6,063 bases of DNA. Origin: Mollicutes bacterium PWAP. GTDB taxonomy: Bacteria; Bacillota_I; Bacilli_A; Mycoplasmatales; Metamycoplasmataceae. A program made the translations under genes and the position numbers. A model generated the notes under the pieces. It saw only the letters and a program-made list of their open reading frames with translations. It made no database searches and had not been told where the DNA came from. Where the stretch lies: assembly GCA_019661745.1 (NCBI GenBank), contig JAIFTM010000049.1:1-6063 (forward strand), in the 5' to 3' direction. Each line of letters begins with the position of its first letter. Position 1 is the stretch's first letter. This document shows, piece by piece, positions 1-6,063 of this stretch.

Positions 1-17
1 AAAATAATAATTTAAAA

Positions 18-42
18 ATAAAATGTTCGAATTACATTTTAT
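18..42. other. AT-rich inverted repeat (weak hairpin)
   Basis: A perfect 9-bp stem, ATAAAATGT at 18-26 with ACATTTTAT at 34-42, encloses a 7-base loop TCGAATT. The tetramer TCGA gives the loop side an internal TTCGAA palindrome. No clean T-run follows on the + strand, so it is at best a weak terminator of a gene lying left of the window, or the left border of the promoter region at 64-69. In DNA this AT-rich such stems can arise by chance. Confidence 0.25.
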
Positions 43-63
43 AAAGTTGTATTTTTCTTACTA

Positions 64-69
64 TATAAT
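64..69 (+). promoter_or_regulatory. Probable -10 box for the gene at 77
   Basis: This is a perfect TATAAT. No convincing -35 hexamer lies 16-18 bases upstream, which is common in mollicute promoters. Counting from the hexamer puts the transcription start at about 76-77, on the first base of the ATG, so the transcript would be essentially leaderless. No Shine-Dalgarno sequence precedes the ATG, which agrees. TATAAT is frequent by chance in this base composition. Confidence 0.45.
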
Positions 70-76
70 TATTAAT

Positions 77-607
77 ATGGATTTAGCAGATATTTTACTT
101 TGAACATTTTCACTTGTGTTAGCCTTTATTGGTATTATTTTTGGTTTAATTTCTTCTATTAATTCTACTCGTGCTCTTAGAGAAATTCAAAATCTTATTA
201 AAAAAAGTCGTGTTACTGAAGAAAGTGAAAGACTTTTTTATACAAATTTAACTCAAAGTAGAATTGACTCAGTTGATATTGTTAGACAACTAAGAGATGC
301 CCACATGGAAATTACTAATTGAGATTTTGCAATGATTGCATCTACTACAAGATTGAATCCTACTCCTAATGATATTGCTACTTCTTTAGTCCACACTCAA
401 TATGAAGATATTTTAAAATCATATAGAAAATATAAAACAAAGGCTGATATTAAATTTTTAAATATTACTAAAAATTTTAATCTAAAAAAAGACACCCCTA
501 TGAGTAAAGAACTAAAACTTAAATTAATTGATTACTATAGATGATATATTCAAGTATTAACAAATTTAATTGTTCAATATACTAATATTAATAAGGATAT
601 TAGATAA
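77..607 (+). CDS. Membrane-anchored protein of unknown function
   Basis: I do not recognise this 176-residue protein. ATG at 77 is the first usable start. Trp is encoded by TGA at residues 9, 82 and 156, so under the standard code it breaks into fragments. Residues about 5-26 are a single hydrophobic segment. Arg and Lys (R32, R35, K42, K43) follow it, so by the positive-inside rule the rest should face the cytoplasm. Residues 30-80 are charged and helix-prone, possibly coiled coil. The remainder is basic and mostly helical, with Tyr clusters near 109-119 and 153-157. No cysteines or metal-ligand clusters are visible. Its TAA shares one base with the ATG of rluD, so the two genes are co-transcribed and probably translationally coupled. 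In many Firmicutes the gene next to an RluD-type synthase is lspA, but this protein lacks the four membrane segments of LspA. A function cannot be given. That it is a real gene is supported by the continuous frame, the overlap and the promoter. Confidence 0.8.
593..597 (+). promoter_or_regulatory. Ribosome binding site of rluD
   Basis: AAGGA lies nine bases before the ATG at 607 and inside the last codons of the upstream gene. It supports ATG 607 as the start and allows both re-initiation by ribosomes ending at 605-607 and independent entry. Confidence 0.7.
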
Positions 608-1494
608 TGATAAATTTAATAACAGAAAATGTTGAAACTAAAGAAAGAATTGATAAATATATTTCAAACAATTCAAACATTAGTAGAAACGATATAAAAA
701 CTTTAATTGAAATGCATGCTGTTTCAGTAAATGGTATTGAGGTTAGAAAAAATAAATTTAATGTAAAAAATGGCGATTTAATTAACATTTCAAAATTAGT
801 TCAAAAAGAAATGTCAGCAAAACCAGAAAATATTGAAATTGATGTTATTTTTGAAGATAAATATTTAGCTGTCATTAATAAAAAAAGTGGAATGGTTGTT
901 CACCCAGCTCCTGGTCATCCTGGCGGAACTTTAGTCAATGCTTTGTTACATCGTTTCAAAGGGTTAAGTAATATAAATGGTGATATAAGACCCGGTATTG
1001 TTCATCGTATTGATAAAGACACTTCAGGCCTTTTGGTTGTAGCCAAGGAAAATCAAACTCATAAAGCTTTGGCTGATCTTTTGAGGAATCATGAAATTAA
1101 AAGAATTTATTATGCTATTGTAGAGGGAAAAATGGAAAATAAAATTTACCATATTAATTTACCGATTGCTAGAGATGATATTTCACGTAAAAAAATGATT
1201 GTTTCTAAACATAAATCTAAAAATGCAGTTACACATATTTATACTGAAAAAATTGTTGGAAATAAATCTTTAGTTAGATGTGAGCTTGAAACTGGAAGAA
1301 CTCATCAAATACGTGTTCATTTAAATTATATTAAACATCCTGTTTTTGGAGATCCAACTTATGGTTCTAAAGTTGATGATTTTGGCCAAAGATTACATGC
1401 TTATAAATTAAGTTTTATACACCCCATAACAAAAGAAAAAATGTATTTTGAAGCTCCATTACCTAAAGAATTTGATATTATGAAACAACAATAA
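607..1494 (+). CDS. rluD: RluA/RluD-family 23S rRNA pseudouridine synthase
   Basis: This cytoplasmic enzyme isomerises uridine to pseudouridine in RNA. RluD-type members act on helix 69 of 23S rRNA. The 295 residues match the usual family length of about 300. Residues about 12-62 form an N-terminal S4 RNA-binding domain, followed by the catalytic domain from about 78. The signature GIVHRIDKDTSGLLVVAK spans 130-147, and Asp136 in HRID is the expected catalytic base. ETGRTHQIRVHL (228-239), HPVFGDPTYG (244-253) and LHAYKLSFIHP (263-273) are the other conserved blocks. There is no Trp codon. The start at 607 overlaps the previous stop and has a good Shine-Dalgarno sequence. The family assignment is firm. 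The exact target is inferred from the S4 domain and motifs; a paralogue such as Bacillus YlyB has the same architecture, so the rluD symbol is by convention. Confidence 0.93.
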   Translation: MINLITENVETKERIDKYISNNSNISRNDIKTLIEMHAVSVNGIEVRKNKFNVKNGDLINISKLVQKEMSAKPENIEIDVIFEDKYLAVINKKSGMVVHPAPGHPGGTLVNALLHRFKGLSNINGDIRPGIVHRIDKDTSGLLVVAKENQTHKALADLLRNHEIKRIYYAIVEGKMENKIYHINLPIARDDISRKKMIVSKHKSKNAVTHIYTEKIVGNKSLVRCELETGRTHQIRVHLNYIKHPVFGDPTYGSKVDDFGQRLHAYKLSFIHPITKEKMYFEAPLPKEFDIMKQQ

Positions 1495-1496
1495 AG

Positions 1497-1526
1497 TTGT
1501 TTTTATTTTTGAAAAATTTATATAAT
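1497..1526 (+). promoter_or_regulatory. Probable promoter of the M42 peptidase gene
   Basis: TATAAT at 1521-1526 is a perfect -10 box, and TTGTTT at 1497-1502 is a weak -35 candidate with an 18-base spacer. The predicted start of transcription is 1533, the A of the ATG, which would give a leaderless mRNA. No Shine-Dalgarno sequence lies between the rluD stop and this ATG. Read-through from rluD is also possible, since no terminator separates them. Confidence 0.45.
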
Positions 1527-1532
1527 AAAAAT

Positions 1533-2606
1533 ATGACAAATAAAGAGCTAAGTAAAAAATTAAAAGAATATTCTAAAGTTAGAGGAATAAGTAGATATGA
1601 AGATGATGTAGTTGAATTATTACGTAATAACACAAGTGAAAGTGGGTTCGAATATAGTAGAGATGGGTTAGGGTCATTAATCATGAGAAATCCTGGTAAA
1701 GGACCTAAAATTCAAATTACAGCACATATGGATGAAGTTGGTTTTTTAGTGAGTGATATTACTGAAAAAGGATTTTTAAAGTTATTCATGGTTGGTGGTA
1801 TTTGAACTTCTTCAGTTATTGGAACTAAAGCAAGTGTTTTTTCAGAAGATGGTAAAGAATATTTTGGTGTGTTTGGACATACTTCAATTCATATAATGAC
1901 TCCTGAACAAAGAGCAAAAACTCCAACTTTAAATAATATGTATGTAGATTTAGGTTTAAAATCAAAATCCGAAGTAGAATCATTAGGCATTGGAATTGGA
2001 TCGCAAGTCCATTTAAATGCTGATTATTTTGAAACAGCAAATCCTGATTATGTTGTTGGTAAAGCAATTGATGATAGAGCCGGTGTTGTTGTAATTGAAA
2101 CAGTTGTCAATAATTTAAGAGGAATTGATACACCTAATGATTTATATATTGTCGGAACAGTTCAAGAAGAAGTTGGTACTCGTGGAGCAGTAACAAGTGT
2201 TAGTAAAATAAAACCCGATATTGCTATTGCAATTGATACCACTACTAGCCACGACACACCTGGAACTCCTCATGGAATAAATAATTTAGATTGTGGAGTT
2301 GCTTTAAGAATCAATGATTTAGGAACTATGATGGACCCTAAATTAATTAATTTTATTTTTAATACAGCTAAAAAACATAATATTAAAGCATATAAGTTTA
2401 TTCCTAAAGGTGGAGGCACAGATGCTTCAAAATTACAGTATGGAGAAAATGGCGTTCCTGTAATAACTTTAAGCATTCCTCAAAGATATTTACATTCACC
2501 GCATGGTTTAATTTCTTTAAATGATATACAAGAAACTATTAAATTAGTTACTTCAATATGTAAAACATTAGGTCAAAAAGAATATAACATTATAAAATAT
2601 ATTTAA
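1533..2606 (+). CDS. M42-family metallo-aminopeptidase (glutamyl aminopeptidase type)
   Basis: This cytoplasmic two-metal aminopeptidase trims peptides from the N-terminus. Family members often form large tetrahedral dodecamers. The 357 residues are close to the usual 340-360. The metal-site pattern is complete: AHMDEVG with His65 and Asp67, the bridging Asp180 in AIDDRAG, QEEVG with general base Glu212 and ligand Glu213, Asp235 in AIAIDTTTSHD, and His321 in RYLHSPHG. GGGTDAS (293-299) is also typical. Trp91 is a TGA codon at 1803-1805, in the conserved VGGIW region, so a standard-code reading splits the gene in two. ATG 1533 is preferred over an in-frame TTG at 1497, because that would add 12 atypical residues right after the rluD stop. 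The likely role is amino-acid recycling from peptides in an organism with few biosynthetic pathways. Bacterial members are named variously (pepA, ysdC, frvX), so I give no symbol. The S-P-H-G after His321 differs from the S-x-V-E seen in many members. Confidence 0.92.
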
Positions 2607-2653
2607 TTATTTAATTAAATGGATGAATCAATAAACCCGATAAAAATTTAATA

Positions 2654-2659
2654 TATAAT
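2654..2659 (+). promoter_or_regulatory. Possible -10 box for the PnuC-like gene
   Basis: A TATAAT lies in the 171-base gap after the peptidase gene. It would start a transcript near 2666 with a leader of about 112 bases. No good -35 is visible. A poorer alternative, TAAAAT at 2739-2744, would give a short leader lacking the 5' arm of the hairpin at 2707-2761. Confidence 0.3.
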
Positions 2660-2706
2660 AATATTGAACTTATTTTTACATTAAATTATTTATTTAATTA
2701 TTTGTG

Positions 2707-2761
2707 TTAATTCTTTTAATTTTTTAAATATTTAAATTTAAAATTTGTTTGGAAGGATTAA
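2707..2761 (+). promoter_or_regulatory. Leader hairpin that masks the Shine-Dalgarno sequence
   Basis: Bases 2707-2719 (TTAATTCTTTTAA) can pair along their full length with 2749-2761 (TTGGAAGGATTAA): 13 pairs, three of them G-U. After a small asymmetric internal loop, 2722-2729 pairs with 2736-2743 (8 A-U pairs) around a six-base loop. The only purine-rich ribosome-binding sequence of the leader, GGAAGGA at 2751-2757, lies wholly in the 3' arm. It is followed by 20 bases before ATG 2778, more than the usual 5-10. The pairing is seen directly; that it controls translation is inference, and AT-rich leaders fold easily by chance. Confidence 0.35.
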
Positions 2762-2777
2762 ATTAAAAAATATAAAT

Positions 2778-3665
2778 ATGATAAATAAAACACAAAAAAC
2801 ACAAATTTCGAATTCTAATGATGTCGAAATTAAACAAAAAATGTTTTCTAAAAATTATTGAAAAGAATTACTTAAAAAACAAACAGTTTTTGAATGAATA
2901 TGACAATCAATTTTTTTGACCGTAATGTTATTTTTTTCTATATTAGATATAAATGGAGGTTTAGTATTAAACTCAAGTTTAAAAAGTGGTAGATTTTTAC
3001 CCACTTTTGGACAAATTCTTATTATTTTTGGAGCTTTAGCGGCCTCTTTAATTGTTATGAATAGACTACATAGATTTAAACAAGAATTGCCATTTTTACT
3101 TTTAGGAACTATCTTAACTGGTTTGGGACTTCTTATGCAAGGTTATGATTCTTCTCTCCAAGGTGGAGATATGGGTGGTTTAATGAGTCCGGGTATGATT
3201 CAAATATTTATTTTTGGCATGTCATCATTGGCTGGTTTAGCAAAAGTTATTAATAATAAATCCAATGTTAGTAAACTCAATTCAAAAATTTTTAGTATAG
3301 AAATGCTTGTTTCTATACTGTCTATTTTAATAGTTATTGGTCCATTTTATATGATTTTTGATAGATTTGCAGCAAGCTCAACAACTTCTTTAACAAATAA
3401 TATGAATTGAATTGAATGAATTGGTATTATTGGTTTTGCCTTTTCAACAAGCGCAATAATAATAATGACTATTTGAAGATGACAATGAACTCTTGTTTTA
3501 TGGACAATTTCAAATATACTTTTTATTACTTATTACTTAATTTTATATATTGATTTAGGTTATCCTGTTTTGGCTTTAGTTTTAATTTGTAGTTTATACT
3601 TTTTTGTAGATTTATACATATTGGGTAAATGAATAATTTTAAAATCAAAAGAATTTATATCTTAA
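2778..3665 (+). CDS. pnuC: Polytopic membrane protein, probable PnuC-type nicotinamide riboside/mononucleotide transporter
   Basis: This 295-residue integral membrane protein has a polar N-terminus (1-37) and about seven or eight hydrophobic segments, roughly at 43-57, 74-95, 104-121, 137-156, 173-194, 213-231, 238-257 and 261-283. Nine of its ten Trp are TGA codons. The C-terminal third resembles PnuC: an aromatic-rich W-R-W-Q-W run at 233-237, then LWTISN (241-246), a GYP turn at 261-263, and a final helix ending GKW (283-285). PnuC proteins carry nicotinamide riboside or mononucleotide by facilitated diffusion for NAD salvage, and use Trp/Asn residues in this region. The N-terminal half, with QGGDMGGLMSPGMIQ near 128-142, matches less clearly the GEM...PMQ stretch of the family. 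Size and topology fit, but similarity was judged by eye. Another small transporter or uncharacterised membrane family remains possible. ATG 2778 is the first start in frame; the only purine-rich ribosome-binding sequence is 20 bases away. It forms its own transcription unit, ended by the terminator at 3683. Confidence 0.58.
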
Positions 3666-3682
3666 ACAAACAATTTTAAATG

Positions 3683-3708
3683 TAAGACAAAGTCTTATTT
3701 TTATTTTT
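3683..3708 (+). terminator. Intrinsic terminator after the PnuC-like gene
   Basis: A 6-bp stem, TAAGAC at 3683-3688 with GTCTTA at 3692-3697, closes a three-base AAA loop. TTTTTATTTTT follows directly. A G-U pair and an A-U pair across one mismatch can extend the base. It lies 17 bases after the stop and just ahead of the lysS promoter, so it separates the two units. Confidence 0.75.
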
Positions 3709-3712
3709 AATT

Positions 3713-3718
3713 TATAAT
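3713..3718 (+). promoter_or_regulatory. Probable -10 box of lysS
   Basis: A TATAAT lies directly behind the previous terminator. The expected transcript start is near 3725, giving a leader of about 17 bases with room for the Shine-Dalgarno sequence. No -35 match is recognisable, because that position falls inside the terminator stem. Confidence 0.55.
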
Positions 3719-3730
3719 AAAAATAATTAC

Positions 3731-3735
3731 AGGAG
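3731..3735 (+). promoter_or_regulatory. Ribosome binding site of lysS
   Basis: AGGAG sits six bases before ATG 3742, the best-placed Shine-Dalgarno sequence in the window. It fixes the lysS start. Confidence 0.8.
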
Positions 3736-3741
3736 TTAATT

Positions 3742-5214
3742 ATGAAAAGAAAATTTAATGAACTAGAAACACTTAGAAGAGAAAAAGTAAACACTTTAGA
3801 AAAATTAGGTGTAAATGCTTATGGTAAAAATATAGAATTTTCAGATAATTCTAAATCTTTAAATAAAAAATATAAAAATATTTCTAAAGAAGATTTGGCT
3901 GATCGTGAAGAATTTGCTTCTACAGTGGGTAGAATTATTTCTGCAAGAGGTCCTTTTGTTATTACAAAAGATAGTTTTGGAACTTCACAAATGTACCTTG
4001 CTAAAAAAGAATTTCCAGAAATTTATGAAATTATAAATATTCTTGATTTAGGAGATATTGTTAGATATGAAGGGAAGGTTATGAAAACCGGAACCGGAGT
4101 TGTTACATTAAGAGTAAATAAAATTGAAGTTTTATCTAAAACATTAAAATCTTTACCTGAAAAACATCATGGTCTTAAAGATAAAGAAGAAAGATTTAGA
4201 AGAAGATATGTTGATTTACTTGTAAATGAAGAAACTAAAAAAACATTTTGAAAAAGAACAAAAATTATTTCTGAAATCAGAAGATATTTTGATGAATTAG
4301 GTTACATGGAAGCAGAGACTCCTATTTTACAACCTATTTTAGGTGGAGCGGCAGCTAAACCCTTTAAAACTCATCACAATGCTTTAGATATGCCTTTTTA
4401 TATGAGAATAGCTACAGAGTTGCCACTTAAAAGATTATTAGTTGGTGGGATTGATAGAGTTTACGAAATCGGTAGATTATTTAGAAATGAAGGAGTTGAT
4501 ACTACACATAATCCTGAATTTACAACTATTGAATTTTATGAATCATATTCTAATTTAAATGGAATGATTAATAGAACTGAAAAGTTATTAGAGTCATTAC
4601 TAAAAAAATTAGATCTTCCTAAAATTATTAAATATGGAGAAAAAGAAATTGATATGTCTCTTCCATTTGCAAAATTAAATATGGTTGATGCAGTTAATAA
4701 ATTTATAGGAATTGATATTAGAAATTCTACTTTAGAAGAAGCAAAAAATATTGCTGTAAAGCACGGAATTAAAATTGAAAAATACTTCAAATTAGGACAT
4801 ATTATTAATTCATTATTTGAAGAATTTATTGAAGAGACAATAGTTAATCCAACATTTGTTTATGGACATCCAGTTGAAATTTCTCCTCTTGCTTCTTTAA
4901 ATGAAGAAGATCCTCGTTTTACAGATAGGGCAGAATTATTTATTGATGGAAGAGAGTATGCAAACATGTTTACTGAGTTGCATGATCCTATTGATCAATT
5001 AAGTAGATTTGAAAGTCAATTTGATGAAAGAAAATCCGGAAATGATGAAGCCAATGAAATTGATATGGATTATGTTGAAGCGTTGGAATATGGAATGCCA
5101 CCATCAGGCGGATGTGGGATTGGTATAGATAGATTAGTTATGCTTTTGACTAATAAATCTTCAATTAGAGAAGTTTTATTATTTCCTCACTTAAAAAATA
5201 AAAATAAAAATTAA
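3742..5214 (+). CDS. lysS: Lysyl-tRNA synthetase, class II
   Basis: This cytoplasmic enzyme attaches lysine to tRNA-Lys using ATP. The protein has 490 residues, the usual length for bacterial class II LysRS. Residues about 55-150 form the OB-fold anticodon-binding domain ([11 protein letters not shown] begins near 62), followed by the RFRRRYVDL linker typical of LysRS. The class II catalytic core has motif 1 ending at ETP (192-194), the [15 protein letters not shown] substrate loop (201-216), motif 2 [13 protein letters not shown] with [12 protein letters not shown] (239-267), and motif 3 GIGIDR with Arg464. Trp170 is TGA (4249-4251), so a standard-code annotation would split the gene between the anticodon-binding and catalytic domains. 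All active-site blocks look intact. It is a single-gene unit, bounded by a terminator and promoter upstream and a strong inverted repeat that overlaps its stop codon. Confidence 0.96.
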
Positions 5215-5243
5215 ACCATCAAAAAGGTTTAATTTTTATTTTT
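5200..5243. terminator. Bidirectional terminator, perfect 18-bp inverted repeat
   Basis: AAAAATAAAAATTAAACC at 5200-5217 is the exact reverse complement of 5226-5243, with an 8-base loop ATCAAAAA. The stem top carries the GG/CC pairs, and its lower part is an A-tract paired to a T-tract, so it works as a stem-plus-U-run on either strand. It covers the last codons and stop of lysS on the + strand and lies downstream of ktrA on the - strand. Confidence 0.8.
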
Positions 5244-5247
5244 TAAA

Positions 5248-5274
5248 AGAAAATAATTATTGAATTTATTTTCT
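5248..5274 (-). terminator. Possible terminator of ktrA
   Basis: AGAAAATAA at 5248-5256 pairs with TTATTTTCT at 5266-5274 (9 bp, 9-base loop), overlapping the ktrA stop codon. Read on the - strand, the stem ends in a T-run (TTATTTTCT then TTTT), as expected for an intrinsic terminator. The stem is almost all A-T and weak alone; the 18-bp repeat behind it probably does most of the work. Confidence 0.4.
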
Positions 5275-6025
5275 ATCTTTTTTGAGTGCCTCTAATGGCA
5301 TTCTTTTTAATTTCCATTTCTTTTATATCAAGTTGAGCAGTTTCGTTTGAGGAATTTAATTTACCAAATGCATTTGTTATATTTATTACTTTACCAACCA
5401 AAGTTATAATATCTCCATCATTAATAATAGTCATACCAGTAGGCAATTTAACTTTACCATTATGTTCTATTGAAACAACAGAAATTTTTAATTTAGTCAA
5501 CTTAAGATCTTTAAGTGGTTTATTCAAATATGTTTCTTCATGTACTGATGTAGAGCCAATTGCATAACCATCTCCAATTTCAAATAAGTCTTCTGAATAT
5601 TTTATAAAATTACTTTGTGTTGCAATTAGGGCAGTTCTTGATCCTGCTTCAGCTTCAGGTCTAACAATAACATCAACGCCAATTTGTTTAAGAACTCTTT
5701 CATGTCTTCTACTTGTAGCTTTAGCAATAATATGTTTAACTCCTAATTCTAATAATGCAGCAACAATTTCAATATTATTAGAAACTCCGACTATAACAGT
5801 ATCAAATGTATCTATTGAATGCGCTTTTAGACCTTCTAAGTCAGCTCCATCAGCAATAATAACATCATCTATTAGTCTAGCAATAGGTGTTAATTTATCT
5901 TCATTTACATCAATTGCAATAACTTTTCTACCAAATTTTATTAATTCCTCAACAACAGCTGTACCAAATCTTCCGGTACCAATTACAGCAATATCTTTTT
6001 TATTACCTTTTCTTTTTTTACCCAC
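5273..6025 (-). CDS. ktrA: KtrA/TrkA-type potassium uptake regulator (RCK domain)
   Basis: This is the cytoplasmic gating subunit of a K+ uptake system, which assembles as a ring on a KtrB/TrkH-type membrane channel and responds to bound nucleotide. The 250 residues fit the single-RCK KtrA form (about 220) plus a tail, not the two-RCK TrkA. After a basic start (KKRKGNKK), residues 11-140 are a Rossmann RCK_N domain: GTGRFG (16-21) is the dinucleotide loop, Asp39 the acidic end of the second strand, then DDVIIADGAD (53-62) and RPEAEAG (122-128). Residues about 145-215 are an RCK_C domain, with NKPLKDL and PTGMTI...GDIITLVG. The last 25 or so residues are polar and charged, beyond the usual domain end. 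The GTG start is chosen because AGGGGG lies eight bases upstream and no ATG is near. No channel subunit is visible here; it may lie outside the window. The gene converges on lysS. Confidence 0.92.
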   Translation of the reverse strand: MGKKRKGNKKDIAVIGTGRFGTAVVEELIKFGRKVIAIDVNEDKLTPIARLIDDVIIADGADLEGLKAHSIDTFDTVIVGVSNNIEIVAALLELGVKHIIAKATSRRHERVLKQIGVDVIVRPEAEAGSRTALIATQSNFIKYSEDLFEIGDGYAIGSTSVHEETYLNKPLKDLKLTKLKISVVSIEHNGKVKLPTGMTIINDGDIITLVGKVINITNAFGKLNSSNETAQLDIKEMEIKKNAIRGTQKR

Positions 6026-6033
6026 AATAAAAA

Positions 6034-6039
6034 CCCCCT
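6034..6039 (-). promoter_or_regulatory. Ribosome binding site of ktrA
   Basis: On the - strand AGGGGG (CCCCCT on the + strand) precedes the GTG start by eight bases. It differs from AGGAGG by one base that can still wobble-pair. It is what decides the GTG start. A G5 run is unusual in this AT-rich window. Confidence 0.65.
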
Positions 6040-6054
6040 AATTTATATAAATTT

Positions 6055-6060
6055 ATTATA
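6055..6060 (-). promoter_or_regulatory. Probable -10 box of ktrA
   Basis: On the - strand this reads TATAAT, which would start transcription near 6048 and give a leader of about 22 bases. The -35 region would lie outside the window, so the promoter cannot be judged fully. Confidence 0.4.
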
Positions 6061-6063
6061 AAT

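Noticed and set aside
600..788. Minus-strand hydrophobic ORF, with others at 1478-1684, 1825-2067, 2270-2476 and 4536-4790
   Set aside because: They lie opposite well-supported genes with clear motifs, have no ribosome binding sites, and are the usual antisense shadows of AT-rich coding sequence.
1497..1532. In-frame upstream TTG start for the M42 peptidase
   Set aside because: It has no Shine-Dalgarno sequence and would begin two bases after the rluD stop. It would add 12 residues with no match to the family and would put the TATAAT inside the coding region. ATG 1533 is the normal family start.
1803..1868. Apparent frameshift or nonsense break splitting the peptidase
   Set aside because: The frame is the same on both sides and the only stop is TGA, in a conserved region where the family motif continues smoothly. 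It is Trp, not damage. The same holds for the breaks at 320, 542, 3408 and 4249.
2601..2620. Palindrome ATTTAATT/AATTAAAT as a terminator of the peptidase gene
   Set aside because: The 8-bp stem is all A-T and no T-run follows on the + strand (GGATGAATC comes next). It is too weak to call in this base composition.
2619..2651. Ten-codon ORF as a leader peptide
   Set aside because: It has no ribosome binding site, lies upstream of the likely transcript start and contains nothing like an attenuation signal.
2607..2777. Known riboswitch in the leader of the PnuC-like gene
   Set aside because: I looked for the conserved cores of NAD+, preQ1 and similar riboswitches. The leader has too few G/C bases and none of the expected blocks; only the masking hairpin can be supported.
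1..6063. CRISPR array, insertion sequence, prophage, tRNA or novel multi-gene defence system
   Set aside because: I saw no spaced direct repeats, transposase motifs, cloverleaf-like stretches or nuclease/toxin domains. Coding sequence fills nearly the whole window, and five of the six genes have recognisable or probable families.

Overview
The window is AT-rich chromosomal DNA from a mollicute that reads UGA as tryptophan (translation table 4). Four of the six genes stay open only if in-frame TGA is Trp. I count 14 TGA-Trp codons against one TGG. All the genes are ordinary housekeeping types, and the lack of peptidoglycan-type genes or mobile elements gives no hint of recent transfer. The combination of an M42 peptidase, a KtrA-type protein and a PnuC-like transporter fits a Spiroplasma / Mesoplasma / M. 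mycoides-type genome, but that placement is inference.

Layout: (1) 77-607 (+) is an unrecognised 176-residue protein with one N-terminal membrane anchor. Its stop overlaps by one base the start of (2) rluD-type 23S rRNA pseudouridine synthase, 607-1494 (+), so the two are translationally coupled. (3) An M42 metallo-aminopeptidase, 1533-2606 (+), follows after 38 bases and seems to have its own promoter. (4) A polytopic membrane protein, probably a PnuC-type nicotinamide riboside/mononucleotide importer, lies at 2778-3665 (+). Its 171-base leader can fold into a long hairpin covering the only Shine-Dalgarno sequence. A clear intrinsic terminator follows. (5) lysS, lysyl-tRNA synthetase, 3742-5214 (+), has a TATAAT and a strong AGGAG. 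(6) A convergent ktrA/trkA-type K+ channel regulator, 5273-6025 (-), starts at GTG. Between lysS and ktrA sit two hairpins, one a perfect 18-bp inverted repeat, that can end transcription from both sides.

The genes do not form one pathway. They cover ribosome maturation, peptide turnover, cofactor-precursor uptake, aminoacylation and potassium homeostasis. Two start styles coexist. rluD, lysS and ktrA have well-placed Shine-Dalgarno sequences. The membrane-anchored protein and the peptidase have none, but each has a perfect TATAAT placed so that the transcript would begin at or within one base of the ATG, which suggests leaderless mRNAs.

I see no tRNA or rRNA, CRISPR array, insertion sequence, attachment site or replication origin, and no multi-gene novel system. 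The least explained items are the anchored protein at 77-607 and the Shine-Dalgarno-masking hairpin ahead of the PnuC-like gene.
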